Assembly (NCBI GenBank): GCA_016617785.1
Contig: JADILM010000009.1
Coordinates: 744,001-808,000 of the forward strand
DNA: 64,000 nt
Direction of reading: 5' to 3'
Origin: Sporobolomyces roseus
Taxonomy: Eukaryota; Basidiomycota; Microbotryomycetes; Sporidiobolales; Sporidiobolaceae
The notes under the pieces are model-generated. The model did no database searches. It had not been told where the DNA came from and worked only from the letters and a program-made list of their open reading frames with translations. The position numbers and the translations under genes are program-made. Below are positions 45,794-58,243 of the stretch, piece by piece (positions within the stretch are counted from its first letter, which is position 1; the number at the start of each line of letters is the position of its first letter).

Positions 45794-46761
45794 TCGCTCC
45801 TCGCTCTTTATACGTATTCAGGCGTGTCGAGGATGGGAGGAGAGGAACAGGAAGAGGTTTTGACTGTTTTCCACGTTCCTCGATCGAGGTGTGTGCGCTC
45901 CCCAGAGGAATCGAGAGCCGTCGAGTCTCCTCTGTTGTACCAGTAGTGTGATGTGTTGGGAAGCGGGCGCGAGAGATTAAAGAGAGAGAGAGGAATAGGG
46001 GGAAGATGAGACATGCAAGAAAAAGTCACTTGCAATTGACTCGCAACTCTCAAAGAAAAGGTTCAATTTTCGCAAAGCATCGGATGGATCAGATTCAACA
46101 GCCTCAGTCTTTGGAGAAAAGTAGCGAACAGTGTCGATGAGCAAGTCTCAGCTCGCTCCGAACTTTCGAACTTTGTCGATTTTAGCAATGTCGAATGCTT
46201 CTTTACCGCACCGGACTCCTTGCAAGATACGTCCAATCGACGCTCTCGTCGACGTCCCCCTTGTGACTGTCTCGACTTCGTGTCCTCGAGTCTGTACTGC
46301 GAGGAAACTGTGGCCTTGCATCTTTCTCTCCGATCTTCTTGCCTCCTTCGACCTATCTCAATCAGCCTTATGTCAGCTGGGTTTAGCTCCAGCCTAAATT
46401 CATCCATTACAGCTACAGCTACGGCGGAGGCAATTGCACCGCGGAACAAGACAGACGTCAGTTGCTAGACTGAATCATTCGAGCCTTGCCTTGAGCTGAT
46501 CCAACCGAGTCGGGCTACTGAGCAGACAAAGTATCTTCGCAAGCCAGAATCACCGGAGATCGTACTCTCACTGGACTCGGGAGTCAGGTGCAGGACCCCG
46601 ATGGATGATACAATCAACGAACAATTCGCAGAAATCTTGTCAGCCTTCAACGCTCGCTTCCCTTCTCAACCGCTCACTTCGAATCATTCGGCAGCATTGT
46701 TCTGAACCCGAAAACCTGCTCTTCGATTGTGCAGTCGATAACTTATGCTGTACATTTCAAT
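45794..46761. other. Intergenic region
   Basis: About 970 bp. A minus-strand frame of 128 codons (46449-46063) and plus-strand frames at 46131-46468 overlap each other and lack family content or splice support. A TTTCGCAA octamer lies near 46070, upstream of the membrane-protein gene. Confidence 0.5.
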
Positions 46762-47653
46762 TTATTCATCATATCCAGGTAGTCCCCATAGAGCGGGGTC
46801 GAACTCCTCCATTGATGCGAGTTGATGACTCAGATCAAGACCGTGATCCGCTCCCATCGCTCGCGAGATCTCGACGTCGGGAATCCAGATAACTGTGGAA
46901 GTACCATAGGTGAGCGCGAGAAAGGGATCAAAGGAGGAGAAGCTTGTTTACCTTCCATACCAGCTGCTCGAGCGGCTAGTACTCCAGGACCTCCATCTTC
47001 GAACACCAGAACCTTCGCTCGCTCCTCGTCCGTACTGAGGGAACGAGGCTATTCTCAGCTTTGATTAGACGAGATCGTCGAGTGAAAGGAAACTCACGTG
47101 ATGCCCAACATTTTCGCACCTTCTATAAAGATCGTCGGATCAGGTTTTCCCTTACCTTCTAGTCTTGGGTCATCTCCACAAAGAACTTTGCCGTTGAAGG
47201 GGTCGAAGAGGTGCGAGAGATGAGCTGACTTGATGAGGAAGTTTTTTTTCATTGATCCTGTCGCGATAGCCATCGGTACATTGTGCTTCTCGAGATGCTT
47301 GACTAGCTTGAGGACACCCGGAAGAGGCTGCACCTTTGTAAATGCGTTCTCTAATCCCTTTGACGATTGACTCAATACTTCTTCGACGGTCAAGGGCACA
47401 CCGGTCAAATCGATAAGCACTTGAGCAGCTGACGGTGCAGGTCTCCCCATAATTTGTGACTTGATCTCCCATGTCATCTCCTTGCCGTAGGGTGCGAGTA
47501 ATTCGTTCGTAACTGAAACAAGCAAATAACGTCAGTATTTGGACAGACTGGGTTTGATCGTGCCCGGGACTCACCCAGAGTATACATTCGCTCGCTATCG
47601 ATCATGAGTCCATCCATGTCGAACAGGACGGCATTGACTTGAGGATGAGGCAT
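46762..47653 (-). CDS. HAD-superfamily phosphatase, pseudouridine-5'-phosphatase-like
   Basis: The start at 47653 gives MPHPQVNAVLFDMDGLMIDS, the HAD motif I (DxDGxxxD) with nucleophile and acid Asp. After an intron: EMTWEIKSQIMGRPAPSAAQ and the cap region, LPGVLKLVKHLEKHNVPMAI, motif II ATGSMKKNF, FDPFNGKVLCGDDPRLEGKG, motif III Lys in KPDPTIF, then AKVLVFEDGGPGVLAARAAG with motif IV acids. The last exon is VIWIPDVEISRAMG ... SMEEFDPALWGLPGYDE, stop 46764-46762. The GKxKPxPxIF, FEDxxxGxxAAxAAGM and final WGLPxY are as in human PUDP (HDHD1) and fungal relatives. The substrate is inferred; sugar phosphates such as those of yeast Gpp1/Dog1 enzymes are alternatives. Divergent from the Zn2Cys6 gene with 304 bp between starts. 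Confidence 0.85.
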
Positions 47654-47957
47654 TACTGAGGATAGATGAGGGGAAGTCGAGCGGGGGTGGAGCACTTTCG
47701 TCGTTGACGTATAGACGTGCAAGAGCTGTCGAGACCCTTGATAGAAAGAGGACTTGGGTGGAAAGACAGGTGAGAAAGAAGGGAGAGAGAGAGGGAGACA
47801 ACTTCTCCCTCTTCTCATCTTACAATAGAACAAACTCATCGCCAGCTGGTCAAGAAGAACAGGAATCACATAATAGTGATCCAAGCGACCTGATCAGAGG
47901 ACGACAACGGATAGAATCGCTTGATCAATTTCTAGATTTCACTTCAACTTCAAACGA

Positions 47958-50900
47958 ATGGAACCGGCATCGGGGAAAGAGAAGGGTAGGGTAGGAAGGA
48001 GGAGGATAGCTTGTATAGCATGCAGCTCGAACAAGCAGAAATGCGATGGAGCTACTAGGCATCCGTGAGTTGAAATCCCGATTCTCTTGATCAAACATCG
48101 CTTCTTCCGCTGCCAAACGGCTGCTGATACATACCATTTCTTGCTCTGTTCAATCCTCGTCAATTTCTCGCTCCCTGCAATATCACTTCCAACCTTTAGA
48201 TGCCGACGTTGTGAACTTTATTCTGTGACTTGCGAATATCCCGTAAATTCTACTCAAGTCTCCCGTCTATACTCGCAAGCTGACCTCGGTCATTATCGGT
48301 ATAGGATGGACAAGTCCCTCGAGGAGCAGTACGAGTCAACACTGGACTTCACTCGAATAGTAACGGAGGAACGGATGCCTCAAGTTCGACTTCGAGCGCG
48401 ATAGGCCTGCCAACGGTCGATACAGAAGCTACAGAAACCACGACACTGTAGGCTCTCCCGGATATAACTGTCTGACACGTTTGGGAACTGATCAAAGCCT
48501 TATTGTCCGCTACAGCCTTCGGGAGATCAAAGATCGTTTGGCCGGTAAGTTTCAGATGCTCAATCCGCTCCTCGAGCTGGACTGACCTTAATTGGTCCCC
48601 TTAGCCATCGAATCTGGACTCGATAGCGACCGTCGTCAAGGTGGAAGATCCAATCTACAACCTACCCTCCCAAACAACAACCTTCTCCTACCTGCAACGA
48701 GTCCTCGAACTGATACTCAACGTCCTCTCGCTCCTCCTTCGACCGCCGCTCAATCAGATGTCGCATCAAACGCTCTCGAGCAGATGGACATGCCACACGA
48801 CTCGAATCCTCTACAAGTACTTGTAGCGACGCTGGATGAGGTGGAGAGGTTGAATCGAGGAGATCAGGCGATGGAGGAAGAGAGGGATAGCGACGAGAGA
48901 GGTTCGAGTATGGGCGCAGGGATCAGCGGACGTGAGGGAGAATCGAACATGCAAGAGATGTCGGAGGAGGAGCAACTTGTCTATCAAGCGAGGAGGACAC
49001 CCCGCTCAAACCGACCAGACGTTCTCTCAAGAGGATTGATGACTGTCGAGGACCTCGATTTGGCGTTCTCGTTCTATAGACAACGCGTTCAGCCTTGGAT
49101 TCCCGTCATCGAAGAACGCAACCCGCTAGTCGTCCGAGCAAAGAGCCCATTCCTCTTCCACGCCATACTTCTCGTCACTGATTACTACAATACCTCGACT
49201 TCTCCTCGCGCCATCGAAGTTTACAACGGCTTGACGAGCATCGTTAATGAGTGGATCGCAAGTCTCGTTTTCGCTGGGGACCACTCTGTTTTCACGAGCG
49301 ATCTCGTGAAAGGACTCCTCCTCCTCCTCTACTACAAACCCGTTCAAATCGCTTTCTACCAACAAAGAGGGATCAAGAGTAATTCACGAATCGCTCACGC
49401 CTCAAAAGTCAACGCTCTCGCATCAATCATGATTCACTCCCTTCTTCGAACGACCGCTTCTTTCCTCAACCTTCAGCAGGCTCCAACGATGCTCCACATG
49501 TATTTCGACAACGCTGAAACGGCTGCGAAAGCTGGAATTCCCTCTTACGAAGACGTCATCGCCGACTACAGGCTCTGGGTGTCCCTCATCGCCGTGGACA
49601 ACCTTGGTTCGCTTCAAAGTGGCCGCGCAAGTTGGGCAGGTATGTATATCTTCTCCTGTCTCGCAATGAACCGCTACTGATCGAATAGTTGCCTTCAGAT
49701 CCTACCTCTGCTCTCCGAGTCGGTCGCAAGTTCGCGAACCTCCAAAGTCATCCTACCGATGTTCGAAGGACAGCAGTGCTCGAGCTCTATTCTATTATCG
49801 CTGTTCCTCCGTCATCAGCAGCTACAACTCGACCCGTCCGCTACCGTCTCGAACGACTTCCTCAGATCAACATGGAACTCGAGAAATGGCGAGCTCATTG
49901 GGCACCTTTACTGAACGATGCTCAGAAGCAAGGCGATCCTTTGGCTTACACCGTCGAAAGGACACTCGCTTGTTTCGTGTCTCTCTCAGTCAACGGGGCA
50001 ACGTTCTCAAGATGGTCGCTCGAGAGGCAGAAGGAGAGGGACGAAGGGAAAGAGGGCAGACCGAAACTTACCGCAGAGTCAGTCATGTTCCTTCTCGTCT
50101 ATCTCTGCGATTCCGGTATGATGAGCTGATCCAATTTTTCTACACCCTCCAGAGATTGGAGTCAACTTCAGACTGCAGCAGATGCCGCTCAAAGTGCGAT
50201 CTACGCCGTGTCTCTAGAAGCCCAAGATTCTTTCAAGATTCTAAAAAGAGACGATTGGCCTCGAGTCAATGGGAGTCGGAGAGAACCTTTGCAACTGAGT
50301 TTGGCGGTCGCTGAGGACTTCAAGACTGCTCTCGACACGATCACCTGCATCGTGAGCGTGATATCTTGCATTTTCATCGACGACGGTCGACTGACGACCG
50401 AGTGATGACAGGCTTTCGCTTACTCACTTTTGTTCCTCGTTCGCATGTCTTCCGCTGGTCTCGTGTCATGCAACATCGTCTCGAGACAAGCCGAATACGA
50501 ATCAGGAGCCGACCTCGTTCCTCAGCCCCTCACGACAGGCGACAAACTTCCTCTCTTGCTCGAACTGGGCAGCAAGTTCCTCCACGCCATCTCCCCTTCC
50601 CCTGATCACCCTGCTGAGAAACACTCGATCTTGATTCAAACCATTCTACAAGTCGGACTCGGCGAACATCAATCAGCTTCCTCCTCGAACGCGATGCCTC
50701 CTTCTTCCCTCTTCGATCAATCCACCGAGTCAAAGAAACCTTCAAACGAAACCTATTCTTTCGCACCCTCACCCCTCTCCTCGTCGACTCAACCTCGTTC
50801 GACTCATCCTATTTACGATTCTTGGATGTGGGACACCCGCGATACGACTGCAACATCGTCCAATGGAGCCAATCAAATGAGGAGCCTCGTTATGCCAAAT

Positions 50901-51284
50901 CTCGTCGATTCGAATGCGACTCCTATCGAACAACCTTCAGTTCCTTCGACCAGCACCAGTTTCGACGACAACGCCATCGGAAGGTCGAACGGCGCATCTG
51001 GAATCGATGGCGAGGATCCTGCGAAAGCGATGGCCAGTCTTCTCGCCTCCTCGAACCCCTTCCTGGGTTTCGGTGCGTGCCATTTCCCTTCCTATCTACC
51101 GATATAGTAGCTCACATTTAGTGTTCATGATTCAGACGCAACTCAATCGACGCTCAACTCGGGATTCAACGCAGATTTCGGATTAACGGGATCGAATGGC
51201 GTGGATGGAGTCGCAGATTTGGATTGGACTACGTTTGGGGATCTTGGAGGAATGGCTGGATCATCTTCTTGGATGGGATTGTGA
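47958..51284 (+). CDS. Zn2Cys6 fungal-specific transcription factor
   Basis: The start at 47958 opens MEPASGKEKGRVGRRRIACI. The binuclear cluster spans intron 1: CIACSSNKQKCDG, ATRHP, then CRRCELYSVTCEYP, i.e. C-x2-C-x6-C-x7-C-x2-C-x6-C. Short exons follow (a Ser/Thr-rich linker; LREIKDRLA, a possible dimerisation helix). A large exon carries the fungal transcription-factor middle domain (LMTVEDLDLAFSFYRQRVQP ... FLFHAILLVTDYY). The C-terminal third is Ser/Asn-rich and ends in an acidic/aromatic stretch (VDGVADLDWTTFGDLGG), which looks like an activation domain. The stop is at 51282-51284, about 920 residues. It is a nuclear DNA-binding regulator; the targets are unknown. The neighbouring purine-degradation fusion gene is a possible but unproven target. 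Convergent with TrpRS, 82 bp apart. Confidence 0.85.
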
Positions 51285-51366
51285 CGAAAAGAATCGCTGT
51301 GAATGTGTTGTGCTCTCTCAATTGTTTCAACTGTGGTTACTCAATTTGCAACTTGAATTACTTGCT

Positions 51367-54067
51367 CTAAACTACAATCTCCTTCTCCTTCTTCTTCGGC
51401 GCTTCTCCCGTGCAGCCTGGTCCGTAGTGAAGAGTAGGGTCGATTTGCTTGTTCGCATCTGTGAAGATCTTGACGGTCTCTTCTGTGACTTTCGCTCGTC
51501 GCTGTAGTTTGTCGATTAGAGGAGAAACATCATCATTTTGTGACAGAAACAAGGTCGAGCATGACTCACGTCTTGGAAAGCTTTGACGAATTCTTGCAAC
51601 ATCGAGATTGTCTTTTGCTTGAGTTCGCCCGTGAGGAGTTTGCCCGATCGATAATCCTGTTTTTCAAGCGTCACACGATCAGCACTCTGCGGCTCTTCTA
51701 GCAAAGAACAGACCGAGAGGTGCTTACCTGGGCGATTTGCTCGACTTCCGCATCGTCATCCAAGAAGAAGGTGAGATATTGATAACTGACATCTACATCA
51801 GGGTTTCCTCCTTTCTCCCTGTGTTCCTCGACGGTAGTTTGTCCTCCACTGAAAGCGTACTTGTTGATCTTGTCCTTGATCATCTTGTGTGTGTCGGTCA
51901 TGTAAATCGAACTCTCTTGTGCAGAAGCACTCATCTTCGATTGAGCACCGAGTAACGAGGGAATGAATTTGGCGTGGATCAACGCTGGCTTCTTGTACTT
52001 GAGTCGTTGAGCGCATTCTCGAGTGAGACGGAAGTAAGGATCTTGGTCGATGGCGCAAGGAATTAGACAAGGGATGTCGGTTTTGGTGCCGAAAATTTGA
52101 GGGAAAGAAGAAGAGAAGGAGGGGGCGGCTTGAATCGCAACGAAATGCCATTTGCCGACGTTGTCACTGAGTCACAAATTGTGCATTAGTGACTGGTACA
52201 GCTCAGCTAGTGAGGCAAAAGGAGAATCGAGTCCTTACTCGAGTTTGAATCCGAAAGTTTGTTGAGATTGACGAGCGGTGATCAATCGAGAGATCTTGAC
52301 GACGTTGCGGTAGAAAGGTCCTCTGCAGAGGTGTACTGTCAGCTTTATCTGCGCTTCTGAAGAGAATGACTCGAATGCTCACCCAACGAAGTCGAGATCG
52401 GAAAAGATGAAAGTCTTGTCAGGTTTGAAACCACAAGCGATAATGTCCTTTGCGTTCTGATACGCGAAAGTGTTGCACTGTTCGAGCTTGAGCGAGGGTT
52501 TAAACAAGAACTTCTCATCGTCTGATCCACCGATTTGCTCAAGTCAGCGAGAGAATCGCACGAATCGAGAGGGATAGTCTCACCAGTGAGCTGAATGACG
52601 AGAGGGCAGTCGAATACGTCTTGTAGCCACTGAGTGAACACGAATGGGATCATGTGACCGAGATGCATCGAATCGGAAGAAGGTCCTCGTCCAGTGTAAA
52701 GATAGAACGGCTTCTTCTGTTCGTATCGATCCAGGATCAAGTTCAACTCTCTGTGAACATCGTTCACGAGTGACACGATGAGCATCGAAGAGGACAAAAT
52801 AAGCTTGAAAAAATGATCGAGACTCACCGATGGGAGAAGAAGGTGCTTCGTCTGAGCAAGAGATGAGGTTTTCGACCCGTCAATCGCTCGAACCTTTCCA
52901 AGAGAGCTTCATCGATGCGTTTTGTGCCGAATTGGTCGATGAGGTGATCGTAGTTGATTGCCATCTGTTTTCGCAATGCGAGGAGAAGGAGAACAGGAAG
53001 AATGTGCGAGGGAAGAGACGAAATGGAGAGGGAAAATCGTCAACTCTAGTATTTCGAACACGGAAAGGAATGAAAGATGATGGAAACTGAACAACGAGGG
53101 GAGGCACTGATGGAGGAATCGGACGAATGGATGAACAGCACACAAAGTCGGATTTGTCGCGAGGAATGTAGGACGAGGTCGTAAAGCGAAGGGATGAGGG
53201 TGGGATTTAAGGAGGTGAACCAAAAAAGGAATGTGGCCCGCGAGTTCCGCCGGAATCAAACAGAAACTACTGACGAACCTGAACTCCTTCTACAACAGCT
53301 CCTTGAACATCCCAAGGCGTAACAACCTGCTCAGCTCCCTTCGTCTCTCCGTTCTGCTTGTCGGCGTCGGTCGAAGGGGGTTGTACAGATCCAGAAGCGG
53401 TCGAGACTGCGAGAGGTTCGTCGATTTCGAGAGCAGGAGTCGCAGGTGCGGAAACATTTCCTTCTGTCTGAGTACTATTTAAGTCTCGCAGAGCTTGGTG
53501 AGTCTCACCACTATCGACAATAGCTGCAAGCATGTTTGACTCACGGAGGAATGGGAGTAGAAGCGCCATCGGCTTTGGCGTTGGCACGAACGAGTCGCTC
53601 GGGTTCACCGAGTTCGAGTCCAGCGAGTGCGGCAGCCATCGCTTCTTGAGCCTTTTCGGATTGACGACGACGGTGAGTCATCGTGAGAGCTAATACAAGC
53701 AAAGCAAGAAAGTAGTCAGCGAAAGTAGAGGGAGGAGTTCAGTGACGAGTCAAATCGTCTCTACCGTCTCAAATTGGACAGCAGAACTCTTTTAGAGGTA
53801 GTACAAGATAGTAGTAAGCTCACCTTCTGGTTCATCGCTATCAAGTTGAGCGAGTTCTCGATCAAGTTGATTCCTCTTCTCTTCCAATTCTTTCCTCCTT
53901 TCTCCAGATGTGATCGCGCTAGGAGGTGGGAGATCTTGACTGGCGAGATCTCTTGAAAGATCTGAGGGCGTGCGCTTGATACTTTGACCACGCTTTAAGC
54001 CAGATTCCGGATGGAGGGAACTAGACGGCATTTCGACTTGCTGTTCGTTGTGGAAGGTGGAGGCCAA
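51367..54067 (-). CDS. WRS1: Cytosolic tryptophanyl-tRNA synthetase with long N-terminal extension
   Basis: It charges tRNA-Trp. From 54067 the frame gives an N-terminal extension ([20 protein letters not shown] ... [20 protein letters not shown], then [20 protein letters not shown] and a Pro/Ser/Glu-rich stretch). This is followed by the conserved [80 protein letters not shown] (HLGH, the HIGH motif), [40 protein letters not shown] (KMSKS loop) and [20 protein letters not shown]. The end is [14 protein letters not shown] at 51367. About 570 residues, some 100-130 longer at the N-terminus than yeast Wrs1. The intron 52965-53278 (314 nt) is several times longer than usual here. The true start could be at Met in THRRR (about 53682) or another site. 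Confidence 0.9.
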
Positions 54068-54267
54068 TAGACTACTAGGGCAAAGCTAGCGATTTGCTCG
54101 TGCAAGTCGTTTGTGGGAAGTAAGAAGGGGTGGAGCGGTGAAATGCAAGGATTAGCCGTCGCTTCTCGAATTTCACTGAGGCGAATTTCGTTGGAATTTC
54201 GCAATCATCCTCATCTTTCTTTTCCTTCACGATCAAACCGATATGAATGCACATGACACTATCAACC

Positions 54268-56718
54268 TTATACCGATTCTACAACAGCAACAGCGGGACT
54301 CTCTGGACCATTCCAAATTTCGCAATCCAATTCTCCGACACCGGTTTCCCACACGACGCAGCCAAAGTCCATCGCTTTCTCGCCAAGAGCAATCAGAGGG
54401 TGATGCCAGACGTTTGGATGGTAGGTGATACCCTGCGAAGAGGAGGCGAGGAAAGCTCGAAGGGTAGATAGGTTGGGTAGACCATCTAGAAAATTTGCGA
54501 AAAGTTAGTTCGGCAATTGCATCAAAGTAAATGATTACTCACCTTCCCCTGGAAGCGCAACGAGGACGAGGTAGCTACCGTTCTCTGATCCCATCGGCAT
54601 GAACGTCTGACTACTGAATTCATGCCTTTCGAGAACTCTGACTTCCCAAGATCCTGCTCGTCCACCGATCGTATTCTGAGCTTCGCACCTAAAGGTACAC
54701 ATGTTGAGCTTCTGCTCGACGCCTTGCGAGGCCCACTTCGAAGGGAGTGCGACGGGAGAAGCGGTCGGAGAAAGGAAATTGTATTTTTGGGCGGTACCAA
54801 AATTGACGGTTTTGATCGGGATGGATTTGGGAGCGCATCGAGCATCGGGATAGGAATGAATGACCGATCCGTAAGGGGCGAAAGAAGAGGGGTTGAGGGA
54901 GACGGCGGGAAGCTTTGGCACTGACTGAGAGGAAGAAGCGTTCTTCGCGGAAGTCGAAGCGGGTGAAGTCGCAGAATCGGTAGAGCCATTTGAGGCGGGA
55001 GCAGGAGACGGTAGTACCGAGAGTCCCGAATAACCTTCGCTGAATTGGGATGCAGGTCTTCCGAACAGTCTCAATCGTTTCACTCCTCCATCTGGTAGCG
55101 AGTGAAGCTTGCCCATCAGTCCCTCGATCATAGAAGATCAGGATAGCGAGAGAGTGTGAGCTTACCCGGGAAGATATCGAGGCGAACATGAGTCCATGCT
55201 TGATCTCTTTTGTCGAGTTGATAGAAATGTTGACGATGAGGTCCCAATTTTGTAGGTTCGAGGATCTGAATCCATCCTGCATCATCGTAATTCGGGCATT
55301 TCTATGTTGTTAAAGCGTCGTAGGTCAGCTCCACGATCAGGAAAAGCTGAACTATGTGAGTGAGAGCATGGCGAACCTCTTTGCTGATGATGCCTTGAAC
55401 CGATGCCGAGTCTGGAAAGTTCCCAACAAAGTGAAGTGTGTCGATATCGACCCATTCAAGGTATCCTGGTTCTCCTCTAAGCGCAGAATGTTGAATGTCA
55501 GCCAAACGTCGAGGAAACTCCTTCTTCTCGTTCTCTTCTCGTCTCTCCGATCAGGGTAGAGAGCACCGGACTCACAGCTTGACGACGACCCAGTCACCTT
55601 TTCCCGTTCCCAATCTTCCTCGACTTCTCCTGGTTTCCCATCCATCTCCCATATCTTTCCCTCTTCCAGGAAGTACCAAATTTCCGCCTCTCCCGAAATG
55701 TTGATCACTTTCTCCTGTGACAGTACCACCGTTGAGTACATGAGCAAGATCGACGAGTCCAGCCGGGGTCATGGTTGAGGGAGCAGGTGAAGCAGAAGGC
55801 AGAACGTGACCGTAAGCTCGGAACCGACCAATACCTCCGTCTGGGTGCATCGTCAGCTTGAGATGAGTGACGGGAGCTGAGGCACCAGAAGGAAGACGGA
55901 AAAGATGGCGTTGAGCCGGTCCGAGGGGTGTGATTGGGAGAAGCGGAGTCCACTGATTCAGTCGAATCAACGTTCAGCGACAGCCCTCCTGAAGAGTGGA
56001 GGGGTTACGAGATGACGTACTGAGGTAGAATCCTCCGAAATAACCTCTCCCTCAGGAACTAGAGCTCCCCATACTCCACTCGCAGGAGATCTGCAAAAGT
56101 TGCGACAGAAGTTCCCAATCAGCTGTCTCGTCTCGGGGATCTTGCACAAAATCAAGGACAGCTTACTCGTTACCTGCGAAATGACCAGTATCGATATCAA
56201 CGCCTTCTACACTGCCTTTCGCACCCAATTTGACGATAACCCTTTCGAGTTTGAAGCGTGAACTTGTCAGTTCTCGATTCTCTCGCCCAGAATTGGAGCA
56301 CGACAAGGTGAATTGACTCACCAATCGTAGGTAGGGTTGTGTCTTCGACTTTCCCATCCATCGAAGAGGGCTCCGTTCGGTCCGAATTGACCTTTCATAC
56401 TCACTGAAGGCTGCACATTGCGACCACATACGAATCAGCTATCGGAAGTCTGGGGTACAGCGAGCGAGATGGTGCGTACAGGGACTCTCAACAAGCAAGA
56501 AGCAGCAGCGAAGAACTCATCCGAGACTGATTGAATAGATCCACCTAATGCTTCACTCGATAGCTCTATAGAGTCAGGATTATTCACAGGAAGCTGTCAG
56601 CTCTCATCGGGAGCGAGGGGGGGAGGAGAGAGGGGAGGGGAGACGTGCCGATAAGTGAACCGAATGAATCATCAAACTGTTCTAGAGGGATCTGGTGAGG
56701 TGTTGAGAGGTCTACCAT
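54268..56718 (-). CDS. Allantoicase-ureidoglycolate lyase fusion (DAL2-DAL3 type)
   Basis: Allantoicase converts allantoate to ureidoglycolate and urea; ureidoglycolate lyase then yields glyoxylate and urea. Both are here in one chain. The start at 56718 gives [20 protein letters not shown]. Allantoicase repeats are [74 protein letters not shown], then the second repeat [13 protein letters not shown] ... [40 protein letters not shown]. The same exon runs on through a 45-residue Ser/Ala/Pro linker into the lyase ([58 protein letters not shown]). The last exon adds [40 protein letters not shown], stop 54270-54268. About 660 residues. The first intron (56648-56576) is GC-AG. A comparable fusion has been described in Cryptococcus, as I recall. 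Confidence 0.93.
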
Positions 56719-56998
56719 GTTGTATAATAGCTTATCGGGCGTGAAGTAGGTATAGAAGAGGGAGGAGAGGAAGAGAGAGACGGAGAGAGAGCGGATATTG
56801 AGATGGATGAACTCCGAAATCGCTCGTCCGCTTCGTCCGCTCTCGGTTCACCACTCTCCGATTGTCTCTTTCGGAAGCGAATAAAACACAAGGGGAATTG
56901 ATCTTCACATTCGGAATAACAAAAGGTCTATTCTGTCTAGTGAAACGATTCCTTTCCGCTGAATGTGTAATTCCGTCCTTTCCTTCTCTCCCGCGTAT

Positions 56999-58243
56999 CT
57001 AGACAGTGAACTCTGGTTGCTGCTGCGATCGAGAGCTCGACGTCGAAGAGGATGATGTTGTGCCATCGAGAGCTTTTCGAAGCGTCTGAGGGAAAGTGAG
57101 ATTCGGAAGGACTAGCTGGTGGAAAACTTGCGAAGCCGTCTCGATACCCTACAGAGCGCATCCTAGAGGTCAGTCAAGTTCAAAATCGACGCAAACAAGA
57201 GAGTATTGATTTGCCTGAGAGGTGAAGACCCCACCCATAACCGCTTCGACTCCCATTCCTCTCACTTTCCACAGACCCGTCATTTCGCCAGTAGGACCCT
57301 TGACTTCCCTCCAACGCATACTGTCCTCGAGTTTCCATGCTGCACCGACAGTCGCTCCCAATTGTTTAGTGTTCAACAGTGCATCGATTGCTCGTGGCGA
57401 GACTGCATGAGCGAGTAAAGAAGGGTGGGAAGCGGAAAGTTTCGAGTTGAGGTGGAGGGTGAGATAGAGGCGCAAGATACGTCGACCTGCGAAACAGCGG
57501 AATCTGATCAGCTTGAATAACAAGTAGCTTGAAAACCTGAGGAGAGAGAGAAGCGAGAGAGGAGAAGAGCAGAGGAAGCGACCAAATTGAGCTCTCGCGA
57601 TCTCTCTGTGTTCGTGGCAGTCCTCTCGAGTATCGACTCGTCTCCCTCTTTCGGCTTCGCTGTCTCCAGTGTATAACGAGAGAAAGGCAAGACTCACCAA
57701 CGAAACTCATCTTCTCGTTATGTCCGTTTCTCCCTCCCTCTCCCGCTGGACTCGCCTCTCCGAAAGCGCCTCTCCGCCTGTTGACGTTCTTCTCGACTCC
57801 GCTCTTATGTGTCAAACACCGTTCACTCAATAGGTTGTCGATCAAAGTTGGATTTGGGAGAGGGGCTAAAGGGGATAGTAAATTGTCGAGGTAGCGCTTT
57901 TGAGAATCTGGAGAGGCGGCATAGAGATGTTGAGAAGGCAATGAGGAAGGATATGAAGCGGGAGAAGAGGAAGGAGAAGAGAGAGAAGAGCGAGAAGAGG
58001 GAGTGGAATATTCTTCAAGTCGAGTCGGAGTTGCGGAGAGTGATCGAGTAGGAGCAAGGTGGGTATAAGTAGTTACTTGATTCGCTAGTACTCGGCTAGT
58101 GACTGTGTAGAGGTAGTAATGAGAAGTGAGAGGATTGCAAGAGATGAAACAGAACAAAGTGAGGACTAGAGGTTGAACGTACATAGTGTCGGTCTAGCTG
58201 TGTTGGCTACTATCCGTAATGCTTGTACTCCTCTTGCGCTCAT
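56999..58243 (-). CDS. MRPL3: Mitochondrial ribosomal protein mL44 (Mrpl3, RNase III-like)
   Basis: mL44 is a mitochondrial large-subunit protein built on a catalytically inactive RNase III fold plus a double-stranded RNA-binding region. The start at 58243 gives MSARGVQALRIVANTARPTL, an Arg-containing, acid-free leader suited to mitochondrial import. Exon 2 is Ser-rich, then SQKRYLDNLLSPLAPLPNPT and LIDNLLSERCLTHKSGVEKN, RRGAFGEASPAG, GRNGHNEKMSFVG (the RNase-III-like helix, where the catalytic acids appear absent). Exon 3 gives RRILRLYLTLHLNSKL, AIDALLNTKQLGATVGAAWK and GMGVEAVMGGVFTSQ. The last exon is GIETASQVFHQLVLP..., ending PEFTV at 57001-56999. The mL44 assignment rests on the fold order and the VGAAWxLEDxMRW segment. 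Divergent from KTI12 with only 81 bp between starts. Confidence 0.8.

Noticed and set aside
46063..46449. 128-codon minus-strand frame
   Set aside because: Arg/Ser-rich, overlapped by plus-strand frames, no splice continuation or known motif.
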